Positions 46,744-59,124 are shown, counted from the stretch's first letter. The stretch: 64,000 nucleotides of DNA from Nemertoderma westbladi (GCA_032718475.1 JAUCBJ010001241.1:1-64000); one strand, 5' to 3'. Made by a program: numbers and translations. The notes: generated by a model not told the origin, from the sequence alone.

Positions 46744-46789
46744 AAATGCAGCTGCAATGCAGCATGCCGATCTTAGTAGTAGTAGTAGT
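45119..46789 (+). mobile_element. RTE retrotransposon, 5'-truncated insertion with 11-bp target duplication
   Basis: AGCTCATTCGC occurs at 45108-45118 and again at 46790-46800, immediately after the (TAG)n tail, so the insertion boundaries are precise. The tail and 5' truncation are typical of RTE. The target is the older minus-strand endonuclease fragment. Length 1671 bp. Confidence 0.9.
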
Positions 46790-46800
46790 AGCTCATTCGC

Positions 46801-47887
46801 AAGGTCTGGAAGATAGATAACCTGATTTTGCAGAGTTGCATCCCCATGGCAGCAAGGCTTGGTTAAGGTTAAACATGTTCCTTATGGAAGATGTCCTAGG
46901 GTAACAGAAGAAAACATTACTTGCCTACGCCTAATCTAACAACTACCATATGAATAATAATTAATTATCATATTTGTTTGATTGTTTATATGTCAGCGTA
47001 AGTGTACAGTAGTGGTTGGGGAACGACGAACGTGTGAAATATGCATTGTACTTTTTTAAATACCAAATATCAAAATTTCAATTTGATTTTTTTATAATTT
47101 AATTTCTTAAAATAATTTAATTCCATATGACTATTAGGACATGCGCAGTTGCGCACTACTGAGATAGATAATTAACTTTTCTTAAGACCAAGCTTGGAAA
47201 ACTAGTTTGTGGACACTTTGACGTAGGTGTGTAGCTTTTTTTTTTATAGATTTTACTTTTATAAATCCCATCACTATCATTCATTCACGATGAATGAGTC
47301 CGCATGCCTCTAACATAATAGAAAGGACCAGTCTGCGAGAGATCTTGTTATATGACAGCTGGCGAGTGGAAACATCTGCTATAATATAATAAATGATCTT
47401 GATAATGAAGGCGAATTACGGTTTTTTGAGGAGGGCACAGAAATTTACGGATTCTTTTAGAATTTTGCTTGTGTGATCGATGCGCGCGTTGATCAGGATA
47501 TTCACCTCTCATGATGTTACCGTTTTTCGTTCCTTACAAGAGTTTATTTTAGTAGTAGTAGTTTATTGACGATAATATTTCACTATAAGAAATAATGGAC
47601 AGTAATACAGATCGTATAATGAATAAAATTAAATCTTACATCACTAACGAAAAATTAACACAAAATTTATCTACAGTATAATATAAATTGGCATAGCGCA
47701 CAAGAGCACATTACATTATGACTTTGGGCAAAATGTTCTATTTACAACAGTATTTAGGGTTGCGTATTATAATATAATTAATTACAAACTTAGGCACCGT
47801 TGCAGTGTCTCGTACTTATTGTGCGATGCGATACTCAGCTCTAACCCAAGTTAATTAATGTTCTATATAGTGCCGAGAACCAGTGAT
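46801..47887. other. Interval without a supported gene
   Basis: The first 50 bp continue the split endonuclease fragment. TTTTAGTAGTAGTAGTTTAT at 47549 looks like the reversed 3' tail (AATAAACTACTACTA) of another non-LTR element on the minus strand, but no coding part was found above it. Confidence 0.45.
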
Positions 47888-47962
47888 GCGTAGTGTAGCG
47901 TGTTGGCAATCAAGAGAGAATTGAGAGCCCATCGGTTCATATCCAACGGTGCGTGAACCGTG
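47888..47962 (+). mobile_element. tRNA-like SINE head (degenerate)
   Basis: GTAGTGTAGCGTGTTGG resembles an A-box and CGGTTCATATCCAACGG a B-box at tRNA-like spacing. The body is not recognised. Confidence 0.4.
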
Positions 47963-48477
47963 TGCGGAACTACCCGTCGACAGGTATTTTGGTCCCAATG
48001 GTTAGTCTATCGGTACTGAAGCGACCCGCAATAAGCTTCACAACTGCAATTTATATATTAGTGGTAAAGGGAGATTTTGTCCACTTTTTGGTTACAATAG
48101 ATCGATTAAGTACGAATCTACCATTGAATAAATTATGAAAATTTGTTTTGTTTATTGTTGGTGAAAATAAATTGAGAATAATTTGTTTTTAATTTTTAAT
48201 AAATAGTTGTTGTGGAATTAGATAATCTTATACTTGTAGTGTATCATTTAGTATTAGTCATAAAACATGAAACTATAATTTATGTACATTATTATAATAA
48301 TTTAATTACATTCATACTTATGACTGGTACTTAATGAATACGTGCTAATGTATTCCCTCCCACATTGTTTTGATGACCTTATAACAAATTGATTACGAAC
48401 AAGACCACTTAAATTTTGCCTAGATAGAGATAAATGAGATGTACATAGATATATATAATACAATATATATAAAATAA

Positions 48478-48515
48478 ACCGAATGCATTTCGACCTAATG
48501 GCTCTTTCAGCGTTA
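48478..48515 (-). ncRNA. Degenerate hammerhead-ribozyme-like motif
   Basis: The minus strand reads ACGCTGAAAGAGCC, ATTA, GGTCGAAATGC. This has the order of a hammerhead core: CUGA-(N)GA, a short stem II with a 4-nt loop, then GAAA. CTGAAAGA departs from the canonical CTGANGA by one extra base, and stem III is weak. It lies about 180 bp downstream of the Penelope-like coding remnant on the same strand, where such elements are known to carry hammerhead motifs. Activity is unlikely. Confidence 0.35.
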
Positions 48516-48696
48516 AAATATTTTAAATGGCATCAAATTACTGTGTATAAGAGTTATAACATAAGAGGGTCCAATACCAATATCATGTAAAGTAGTTAAA
48601 GTTCCATTGTATAGAATGTCATTGTTGAACATATTGTTAGGCTCCTATTATTGTTGAGGTTCAGATTAGTGGTGTTTGGGGATTCCCCTTATTTTT

Positions 48697-49236
48697 AACA
48701 GTTCAATGAAGGCTTAAATGAGTTTATGAAATGGTCTTCATACGTTAGTAGTAATGGTCAGTCATTGAAAAAAAGGCGTTATTGTAAATTTTCCCCTCCC
48801 ACAATTTTTAATGTGCTCGCTGCATTTCATGTTTTTGGCTCCTGTCACGTGTATGTGGTTATTATATAGATTAGTTCAATGTCTAAAGTTCATTGTTTGT
48901 CCAATATAACCCTTTTTGCATACTTCACACGTCATTGCATATATTATATTCTTACTGTTGCAGTTCAATCTGTGCCGAAAGGTGAAAAGTTCTTCTGAGT
49001 TTTTGAACTTAACTGCAGTGACTACCCCTATGACGTCACAAATTTCGCAAGTTGCTTTTTTATTTTCACATTTCTTTGATCCAGGCAATCCTTGTGGTTT
49101 GGGTTTTCTTTTTAATGTAGTTCTTAGCGACGGTGGTTGTCTCCTGGCAATAATAACTTGTTTATCATTTAGACTATCACCCCTGGGTGTTTTTTCTGAC
49201 ATTATTCTGAATAATTGGTTTCAATTTAGTGTTTAA
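48697..49236 (-). pseudogene. Penelope-like element, C-terminal GIY-YIG endonuclease region
   Basis: Minus strand. It reads a Cys-rich finger (KKCENKKATCEICDV), then FTFRHRLNCNSKNIIYAM, TCEVCKKGYIGQT (the GIY-YIG-type IIY and GYIGQT strands) and, after an in-frame TGA at about 48876, TNLYNNHIHVTGAKN and HIKNCGRGKF. A frameshift follows, then YEDHFINSFKPSLNC and a stop at about 48698. This order is that of the C-terminal endonuclease of Penelope-like retroelements. The reverse transcriptase is not seen upstream, so only the 3' end was inserted or survives. Confidence 0.8.
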
Positions 49237-49239
49237 GTG

Positions 49240-50690
49240 GCAATTTATGTTGGGGTTATGTATCTTATGTTATATATTATATCTTATGTGGACGGTGTTA
49301 TGCAAAAGGGTGTTATCCCACATTTTGTCGAAATTGAGTTTTTGGTATCATTCGATAGAGGAAAGTGTAATCTACCTAATTTATGTGATCCTATTACCCA
49401 ATAATACGTAGAAATGCCTTAAAAATACAAGAAAGTTAAGCCACATTCCGGATTTGTGATTAGATTAGTCAAAGAGTGTTAAACCACAAATAATATTGCA
49501 AAAAAGATTTAATCCACATAATAATTTTGTGGCTTGACATCTTTTGACATCTTTTTGCAAGTAGGCCTACAGTACTGTATGACACCTTTTGACAATTTAA
49601 CGTTTTGCTAAATATTAAGTTTTCCAAAAGTGTTAAGCCACATTTTGATCAATATTTCGGAGAAAATGCTATATTCTAGCACACTAACTTGAAAAATACT
49701 TTAATTTCCATAAATGTTTTCTTATAAAAACACAACAGTATCTGGATAATACAACAACGATCACACAGGATGTTAAAAACTTTGACATCGATTATCTCAA
49801 ATTGAACTTTTGTGGCTTAATACCCTTTCTCCCGCCCTGTCTCGTGAATTCAATTGGAAATTACATAAATTTGTTAACATTGTTTCAATGGGCTGCGGTA
49901 AACCGCAATTTGGCTCGTTCACATTCAGCGGTGTACCGGGCCTTAAAATTTCTTACGGACTGTATTTATCGGTATTAATATTCGTTACATTTGATTATTG
50001 TGACAATTATTTCAGTTTGAAGTTGTATAAAAATATTTAGCGAACACTATGATTAAATCAGTAATCATAACTAACTACACCCCTTTAGATTTGTAGCTTT
50101 ATGGTAAATATATGCCATACTAATCTTACCATTTGTGTGGCATTCGCTTGTGTATGTCTCAATATAGGCTCTATTCACAATTTTGTAAGGCTCCACCCAT
50201 CACCATTCTGCAATATAAATCAATAATTCCAATCAGTGAATAATTCATGTAAATATCTTCCATCCAATGTTAATATTTTCATTAACAGGTGCGTTTGTTT
50301 AAATTTATTGTATAATTTATGCAAAATATTTATAAAAAATTAGTTATCTTTGTTTTGCGACGTGTGTGTGTGTGTATGCGCCTTCTAACATTACTTGTTG
50401 GGTTGGTCTAATATTATTAATAATATACATGCCATTCATTATATTGATCACTTCTTGATTGAGCTAAAATCTATTAGGTAGTTTAGCTACTTTCGAATCT
50501 TATCATTTCCTCCTACAGTTTAATATAATAATTTATCCGTATATTTTTGTTAGTATCTATTCCTAAAATGAACAATGATCTTATTCAGATAGTAAAGTAT
50601 CTAAGATACTTAATGACGATAAAAATAATGAACTTCTCAAGATGAACATTTGATTTTAAACCTATGAATTACGTTATCTACACCCTGTTT
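49240..50690. other. AT-rich interval, no gene
   Basis: No coding or RNA gene recognised. A (GT)n run lies near 50364. Confidence 0.4.
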
Positions 50691-50691
50691 G

Positions 50692-50828
50692 GGACAGTAA
50701 TTAGGTGCTGCCGACCATCCTGGGTCATTTATCTCGAATAATCGGACCTGTGTTGACAGTTGACACATCTCCTATTATTGAAGATAAATGACTTTGGATG
50801 ATCGGTGGCAGCAAAGGGATTACTGTCC
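50692..50828. repeat. 137-nt imperfect hairpin
   Basis: GGACAGTAATTAGGTGCTGC and the inverse GCAGCAAAGGGATTACTGTC bound it. Inner paired blocks are GGTCATTTATCTCGAATAAT with ATTATTGAAGATAAATGACT, and TGTGTTGACA with TTGACACA near the loop. Pairing runs almost to the tip with bulges. It could be a tiny foldback element or a precursor-miRNA-like transcript; the sequence alone does not decide. Confidence 0.75.
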
Positions 50829-52480
50829 TTCCACTACTTTGATTCGGCACCACTGATACAGAAGAACCATCACTCTAAAAGTTACTGATAAATGTTAGCT
50901 GATAGTTGTTAGATAAAAGTTAAATGATATTAAAGTTATTGTTATTTCATACAACGAGAATATCATTGTTGATAAAGTAAATACCCACCTCTATCATCGT
51001 TGTGTAATATCAAATAAAAGGTAATGAAACGGATTTAGGCATAAAATTTGCCTACTATATTGTGTTACCCATAATAATATTATTCTTACGTTGCCATTGT
51101 TTGTTAAAGCATAATACCCCACCCATACTTAGATTATATTTGCTTTTAATCAGAAAGGAGATTTATTGTGTACAATATTTTGTTTTGATATATTGTGTAC
51201 AATACATTAGTACAGTACTTTATATTACTGTAGTTTGAGGATTAATACATTGTGCAGTTCAGTTATAAAAATATTATTGTGATGTGGAAGTTTGGGGTGG
51301 AGGCGTGACTGTGTCTACATCTATATTGGATGAATGCATTGTTTTTTTACATATATTCCCTTGACGTAAACATTTGCATCTGACTCTAAACTTTAATTAC
51401 AAGTTTTAAATTATAATATTTTCCAGTTTAATTACGGTAACTATTAATACGTCATTGTACTTTTTAGTCGACGTTTAGATGTACTGTATGTTTGCTAGTG
51501 TGAACGTATGCCACAGGGGCCTCATATAATAATAGTAGGTCGTAGGTTGAACGCTAGTGATTATATAAGCTTCTACTTCTACAATACCATCTGCTCCTTA
51601 ACTTCTTCAACAACTACAAGTACTACTACTACAACTAAAACCACTATTTATCAATTAAACTCGAAGTATTTGTCATTGGAAGTCAACGGACCATACTTTT
51701 TATAATTATTATTGGTGTTTTGGGTGAATCAGTAGTTTCATATTATAGGCGAGTAAATCTAGCCAAAAAAGGGGGTCAAGCCATAACAAATTCGCAATTC
51801 AACCAAACCAAACCAATTTAATTTATCTTTGTTCTATATTACCTTGTTTATATTTAATACCAAAAAATGATATAAAAATATATTATGCGGATCAGGTTCA
51901 ATTTCCTGTTTCTTTCCTTAGCAACATGGATTTTACATAGCAAAAAGGGGTCTACTGATGGGATTTTCTACAAATTTGGTACAGACACTCTTTACTCTAA
52001 TATTGACTATCGATTGACTGAAGTATGCACTTCTAGATAGTTACCAATTTAGTTTCCAGAGCCTAATCATTTAACCTTTTTAATACCAAATTTGCTGGTA
52101 CAATAAAGTGAGCATAAAGTGATTTTATTTACACCACTTCTCTACTAAACGGGTGGATGTTACCTCGCCCATCGGATTTATTGACCTCAAAATATGAAAG
52201 TTAAAATTTTTACCTAATATGTTTTTCCTATATAGGTTTTCTAGAGCGCTGAAACCATTGGAAGAAGATATTTAACAATCATCCGGATACTATAAATGGC
52301 AGTTTTAGTCCTCTATGTAGGCAATAATGAAAAAAACAAGTAACCAGCACTTTTCGTTTTGAACAGAAAACATTTAATTTACTTATACCATGCTATAAAT
52401 TCATTTGTTAGGTTTTTCTGGGGCGCTGATTCTAATGGAATACATTTTATAATGCTTCATATCAATACAACTCGTATTTA
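50829..52480. other. AT-rich interval, no gene
   Basis: A 65-codon frame at 51508-51705 includes a run of Thr codons from a CTA/ACT microsatellite near 51612. Nothing else is supported. Confidence 0.4.
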
Positions 52481-52970
52481 TCGGCGTAATATGGCAAATT
52501 TTGGTGCTAGCACCAAATTTCGCACCCACGTCCGTAAAATACAAGCTTCAGATGCCCATTGCTGTTTTTACTAATTCCATCGGATTCAGCACCCTACCAC
52601 AATACGATTTTACTATCTGTTTTGATCAATTTGCTTAATTTCAAAATGTTGGTATTGCACAAAAATTTTGCACCCACTTCCGAAAAATACAAGATGGAGA
52701 TGTTTAACTAGATTTTCATTTATTCCATTGATTTCAAAAACCCCATAAACCTGTAAAATGCTAGAAACAAGATGTCACATTAAATTGAATATTGGAAAAT
52801 ATTAAAATTATATTTTAGAATTTTAAAATTTCGTGTTGGAACCAAATATTGCACCCGGCATCGAAACATTCAAGATCAATTTACCATCAAATTACAATAT
52901 TGACAAATGTTCAAATTTATGTGCCTGCACCAAAATTTGGCACCCGCCGAAAAATACAAGTTTGAAATTT
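52480..52970. repeat. Diverged tandem repeat with a GCACC(C)-CGAAAAATACAAG core
   Basis: The core phrase TTGCACCCACTTCCGAAAAA with ATACAAG occurs in variants near 52518, 52668, 52848 and 52940, about 90-180 bp apart. The copies are old and partly deleted. Confidence 0.6.
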
Positions 52971-53149
52971 CTAGCACATTTTATATGTATTCCGTCGAAA
53001 TGCGAACACCAATAACCGGTGTAAATAAAAAATAAATGTGTTACCATTCATATTTCATGAAAATTAATTTTCAAAAACGTCTCAAAAATAGTGCCAATAG
53101 TGGGTTAAAAAATGGTGCTATAACTCGAAAAGTTCCCAATATTTTTTAA

Positions 53150-53205
53150 AACCATATATATATACATATACACATATATGCACATATACATATATATACG
53201 ACCAA
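53150..53205. repeat. (TA/CA)n microsatellite
   Basis: Alternating purine-pyrimidine run of ATAT, ATAC and CACATA steps. Confidence 0.85.
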
Positions 53206-54140
53206 TATAATTATTACATATGACGACCAGTATAATTAAGTGTATAGGCCCGTCGCCGTATGCATCAGAGTCAAAAGAATGTAATGGGTGAATGCAGACC
53301 TACTGTACGCGTAAATAATGATATTAAAACAGGGCACAGTGATAAAACGAGTCAGATCAGTGTGTGAGGTGTGAGAGGTACGATCTACGAGCGATACTAA
53401 AAATTAAATGGCACTACGAAGAGGATTTATGAATCATAATCATACCAGTGACTACGGGGTAGAGCTGATAGATGAGTTCACAATCCGACTGTAGGGCTCT
53501 TAAACGTATGTTCATATACTGAAGTACACAGTTTAAACCCACGTTAAAAGTCCTATGTGATTGTGATGGAGACGGTCGAACATCATAAACCATATCTAAG
53601 GACCAGCAATCACCTAAATAGAGTACCACAAAATTGAAAAAAGTTTTTATAAAATCAAGAATAAAAAAAGACGTGGCAACTCGCGCTTACCCATTCCTCA
53701 TGTTTGTCGCCATCGCAATGGGAAGGATAAAGGATCAGGGGGCCGAGCCTCCGAGGTTTCCAAATCCCAAAAGTGAGACAGATTGACAGGCTGTATTCTA
53801 GAAAAGATACTGTATAAGGACTTGTCAGATGACGAAGTGCACTTGTGGAGAGATAACAAACAAAACCTACGCATAGCCATAGACTATACGTACCATACGG
53901 CCAGACACTACCGGTTACCGGTACACGATCTCACCTGTAACCTGTCTTCCCGTAGCAGAACAAACCATAGGCCTACACCTGTAACAGTACAGCAGTATAA
54001 GTATAAGACATCCTTATGGTGTTAGTGACATTTTTATAGTCTGATAGTAGACCCAACTTTCTGGTACCAGTTGGTCTGATATACCCTATATACCGGTACA
54101 TGTAATCATTGGTATAATTGTTTGATTTGTATTATTAGGC
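53206..54140. other. Unassigned interval
   Basis: The frame 53783-54025 has a plausible protein-like composition (ILEKILYKDLSDDEVHLWRD) but I do not recognise it; it could be a degraded element exon. Many CCGGTAC motifs occur. Confidence 0.35.
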
Positions 54141-54144
54141 CAAT

Positions 54145-54195
54145 TGAACAGTCTGAAATAGGCCGGAAGCCCGAAACGTTACTCAACTAACAGCA
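54145..54195 (+). ncRNA. Second hammerhead-like motif
   Basis: CTGAAATAGGCC, GGAA, GCCCGAAACGTT has the CUGA - stem II - GAAAC order with a good GGCC/GCCC stem and GGAA loop, but NGA of the core reads AATA. The phrase resembles terminal sequences of Penelope-like elements. No coding part is adjacent. Confidence 0.35.
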
Positions 54196-54748
54196 CCGAG
54201 TGTTTTCATTGTCAGCGATAGACCCTCATGCCCCAAATCCACAAACCACTTAATGGTGTGTTGTGGTGATAACATATTAGACCAAAACGCCATTTACCAG
54301 TTTACCGCAGTCTCTCTATGTACGTACAATATACATAGTGTAAGATGAGAAACCGACCGCAGATGTTGCTTTGTTATTCTATTCTTCCATTGTTCCATAC
54401 AAAGCATATTATTTATTATTGAATGAATTGCGATGCAAGATCCATGTTATATTGCTATCAATCTGGAATCTATTTTTGTTAATCCGACAAACAAATTGGA
54501 ATCGCTCTCCCTCATTAAACATACTATCGTTTGGGATATATCTCATCCTTATATAGATAAGAAGGATACTTTTTTTTTTATAAATTCACATTTACAGAAT
54601 CTGGTAAATATTCCTTTTATGTGGTAATATCAAAACACTGGTAAAACATTAGTGTTTGCGTGATTTTTATATACTGTAGATTTAAATTTTCTTGAAAGAA
54701 CCATCTTGTTGAGGTTGACTAATCAATTGGTATCTTTACGGTATCTTT

Positions 54749-54834
54749 CTGTGGCGGTGCAATTTTGTCGATAAGCCGGCACAGCATTCTTAAAAATGCA
54801 GCTGCAATGCAGCATGCCGATCCTAGTAGTAATA
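54749..54834 (+). mobile_element. RTE 3'-end fragment with 9-bp target duplication
   Basis: From GTGGCGGTGCAATTTTGTCG through GCAGCATGCCGATC it matches 46701-46772 with a single T/C difference, and ends in a short TAGTAGTAAT tail. GGTATCTTT precedes it at 54740-54748 and follows it at 54835-54843. It is an extreme 5' truncation (under 90 bp) of the same RTE family. Near identity points to recent activity of that family. Confidence 0.9.
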
Positions 54835-54961
54835 GGTATCTTTACTATGGATGGTTTATTATTAACTGATAAGTCTTAATACTAACAATAGCGCGATAGT
54901 AATAAAAACATTTCAATAGTGCAAACGTTTCGATATATTACATCATATGTGGAGTTATACC

Positions 54962-55032
54962 AAAATTCGAACCCACGGCCTCCAGAGAGATGTTAATTCA
55001 ATGCAACCACTACACAAACGTGGCACCTGGTG
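54962..55032 (-). mobile_element. tRNA-like SINE head, minus strand
   Basis: On the minus strand TTTGTGTAGTGGTTGCATTG resembles an A-box region and CCGTGGGTTCGAATTTTGG a B-box, at tRNA-like spacing. The body is not delimited. Confidence 0.45.
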
Positions 55033-55324
55033 ATCAGTATTATTTATAGTATATTCATTTTTACCTAGAATATTTAGTTTGGTAACCAATAATTTGGCTA
55101 AGTTATAAGCTTGAGGAGTATCAATGGCAGATAAATTAGGGGGAGTTGGACATCCTGACTTATGAACTTTGGGGAGTCCGTATAGTATTCCCAGATGGGT
55201 TCTAACCGGTTGTAAAGATTTGAACTCATTTATTAACCGATTGAATGGAGCAATTGGGCAACAAACAGAAGCTTATGTGTGCCCTTTGGCCAACTTTAAG
55301 AGGAATGAATTAAGCCAAACCCTG

Positions 55325-58235
55325 TGACCTAAGTGCATCGTCAACCCAACCGACCCTGTACCCCAAGTGCATCATCAACCCAACCGACCCTGTACCCTAA
55401 GTGCATCATCAACCCAACCGACCACGTGCCCTACGTGCATCGTCAACCCAACCGACCCTGTGCCCTGAATGCATCATCAACCCAACCGACACTCTGCCAT
55501 AAGTGCATTTTCAACCCATCGACCCTGTGCCCTATGTGCATCGTCAACTAAACCGACCCTGTGCGATGATAGCATCATCAACCCAACTGACCCTGTACCC
55601 TAAGTGCATCGTCAACCCAACCGACCATGTGCCCTATGTGCATCGTCAACCAAACCGACCCTATGTGCTGAGAGCATCGTCAACCCAACCGACCCTGTGC
55701 GCTGAGAGCATTGTCAACCTAACCGACCCTGTACCATAAGTGCATCATCAACCCAACTGACTCTGTGCCCTAAGTGCATCATCAACCCAACTGACCCTGT
55801 GGCCTACGTGCATCGTCAACCGAACCGACCCTGTGCCCTAAGTGCATCGTCCACCCAACCGACCCTGTGCCCTAAGTCTATCATCAACCCAACCGATCAC
55901 GACACCCTATGCCCTAAGTGCATCGTCAACCGAAACGACCCTCTGTGCTGAGAGCATCGTCAACCCAACCGACCCTGTACCCTAAGTGCATCATCAACCC
56001 AACCAACCCTGTGCCCTACGTGCATTGTTAACTGAACTGACCATGTGCCCTGAGTGCATCGCCGACCAAGCCGACCCTGTGCCCTAAGTGCATCATCAAC
56101 CAAACCGGCCCTGTGCCCTGAGAGCATCATCAACCCAACTGATCCTGTGCCATGAGTGCATCGTCAACACAACCGAATGTGTGCCCTAAGTGCATTGTCA
56201 ACTCAACTGACACTCGGCCCTAAGTGCATCGTCAACCCAACTGACCCCCAACTGATCACGACACCCTATGCCATAAGTGCATCATCAACCAAACTGATCA
56301 TGTGCCAGAGTGCATCGTCAACACAACCGAATGTGTGCCCTAAGTGCATCCTCAACACAACCAACCCTGTGCCCTGAGAGCATCGTCAACCCAACCGACC
56401 ACGAGACATACGTGCATCGTCAACCCAATCGACCCTGTGCCCTAAGTGCATCATCAACCCAACCAACACTCTGCCATAAGTGCATCATCAACACAACTGA
56501 CCCCCAACCTATCACGACACCATATGCCCTAAGTGCATCATCAGCCCAACCGATCCTGTGCCCTACATGCATCATCAACCCAACCCACCATGTGCCCTAA
56601 GTGCATCATCAACCCAACCGACCATGTGTCCTAAGTGCATCATCAACAGAACCGACCCTGTGCCCTGAGAGCATCATCAACCCAACCGATCCAGTGCACT
56701 AAGTGCATCGTCAACTCAACCAACCATGTGTCCTAAGTGCATCATCAACCCAACCAACCCTGTTCCCTAAGTGCATCGTCAACCGAACCGACCCTGTGCC
56801 CTAAGTTCATCATCAACCCAACCGACCCTGTGCCATAAGTGCATCATCAACCCAACCAACCCTGAGCCCGGGCATCGTCAACCCAACTGACCCTGTGCCC
56901 TAAGTGCATCATCAACAGAACCGACCCTGTGCCCTGAGAGCATCATCAACCCAACCGACCCAGTGCACTAAGTGCACCATCAACCCAACCAACCATGTGC
57001 CCTAAGTGCATCATCAACCCAACCGACACTCTGCCCTAAGTGCATCATCAACCCAACTGATCCTGTGCCATGAGTGCATTGTCAACACAACCAAATGTGT
57101 GCCCTAAGTGCATCCTCAACACAACCAACCCTGTGCCCTGAGAGCATCGTCAACCCAACTGACCATGAGCCCTACGTGCATCGTCAACCCAATCGACCCT
57201 GTGCCCTAAGTGCATCATCAACCCAACCACCACTCTGCCATAAGTGCATCATCAACCCAACCGACTACGAGCCCTACGTGCATCGTCAACCCAATCAACC
57301 CAGTGCCCTAAGTGCATCATCAACCCAACCAACACTCTGCCATAAGTGCATTATCAACCCAACCGACCCTGTGCCGTGAGAGCATCGTCAACCCAACCGA
57401 CCATGAGCCATACGTGCATCGTCAACCCAATCGACCCTGTGCCCTAAGTGCATCATCAACCCAACCAACACTCTCCCATAAGTGCATCATCAACCAAACC
57501 GACCATGAGCCCTACGTGCATCGTCAACCCAATCGACCCTGTGCCCTAAGTGCATCATCAACCCAACCAACACTCTGCCATAAGTGCATCATCAACCCAA
57601 CCGACCACGAGCCCTACATGCATCGTCAACCCAATCGACCCAGTGCCCTAAGTGCATCATCAACCAAACCATCCATGTGCCATGTGAGCATCGTCAACCC
57701 AACTGACCCTGAGCCCTATGTGCATCATCAACACAACCGACCATTTGTCCTAAGTGCATCGTCAACCAAACCGACCCTGTACCCTAAGTGCTTCATCAAC
57801 CCAACCGACCCTGTGCCCTACTTGCGTCATCAACCCAACCGATCATGTGCCGTACGTGCATCGTCAACCCAACCGACCCTGTGCCCTACGTGCATCGTCA
57901 ACCCAACCGACCCTGTGCCCTATGTGCATCATCAACCCAACCGACCCTGTACCCTAAGTGCATCATCAACCGAACCGGCCCTGTGCCCTGAGAGCATCAT
58001 CAACCGAACCGACCTTGTGCCCTGAGAGCATCATGAACCAAACCGATCCTGTGCCCTACGTGCATCGTCAACCGAACCGACCCTACCTTAAGTGCATTGT
58101 CAACCAAACCAACCCTGTGCCCTAAGTGCATCGTCAACCCAACCGACCATGTGGCCAAAGTGCATCGTCACCCAACCGACCACGACCCTGTACCCTGAGT
58201 GCATCATCAACCCAACCGACCATCTACCCCAAGTC
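55325..58235. repeat. 34-bp minisatellite, about 85 copies, with 102-bp trimer order
   Basis: A unit with GTGCATCATCAACCCAACCG and ACCCTGTGCCCTAA repeats at 34 bp with many substitutions. In part of the array three unlike monomers repeat as a 102-bp unit: the GACCATGAGCC/GACCACGAGCC variant lies at 57399, 57501 and 57603, and earlier at 57163 and 57265. Since 102 is a multiple of three, plus-strand frames of up to 237 codons stay open with a 34-residue repeat (MHRQPNRPCALSASSTQPT-like). There is no signal peptide or flanking exon, so I do not call it a gene. Confidence 0.95.
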
Positions 58236-59120
58236 ATATCATATTTCACATGTATAAGCTGTTAAAACATATATTGAAATGTTGTTTATTGTTATTGCGC
58301 TATTGTTTGTAATAAGACTTCAATACCTAACTGGTAAACTATTTTACTTCTGCAATCCATTCACTGGTAATTCTACTATAATTTTGTATTTTTTTTTACA
58401 GTACAAACTAGTACAACTTTCAACCAATTTTGAGATTATTTAAAAGATGTATTCCCCAATGAAATGGTAAAGGAGTACTTGGAACTTAGAATTCTTGAAC
58501 TTCAAGCAAAAAATTTTATTTCTTTTCCGGCAGTATTTTTTTGTTCTAAACAACTTTTTGTGGTCCAATATAGAGTTAGTTTCGATAAACTACCACAACA
58601 TGGCAACGTAACATATTGTGGGTTGGGAAAGTTTGACCCCAGTGTATATTGAAAGAATCCCCCCCCCCCCCCCACCCCCCTCCAATCAAGAAATTAAAAC
58701 TTTAGCTAGGCCTACCGTGATAAATAACTTCACTCTTGAAAACCACCATATTGTATATGATCGACACGCCCAGATATAGCAATGTAAAGTGAGTTCAGGC
58801 TCAATGTATAATGTAGATAAATTAAGTATATTGATATTTTAGAGTTTGTATATTAGGCACTCTGAATATATATATTCCATATGTTAAAAATAATAAAGTA
58901 ATAGGAACGCATTTTTAACAACCATGTTCAAAATGATCCAAAATAATATATTCATATGTTTTTTTATATTCCATATGTATATGTATCTCCAGGACACCCA
59001 CAGGCGCCGCAAGGAGTATTTTAACAGTACCCGAGGTTACATTTAATTGGTTTTTTATTTGGTTTATGACGGAAATGTCTTCAATTTATTTAAAGATTTG
59101 TAATTGTTTTATATAATCAT
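58236..59120. other. AT-rich interval with a poly-C tract
   Basis: 15 Cs at 58659-58673, an A, then six more Cs. No gene was recognised; the 62-codon frame at 58464-58652 has no known domain. Confidence 0.4.
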
Positions 59121-59124
59121 AATT

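Noticed and set aside
55333-58025. Cys/Ser-rich repeat protein genes in the 34-bp minisatellite
   Set aside because: Frames follow the 102-bp trimer period and overlap in more than one frame; no signal peptide or conserved flank.
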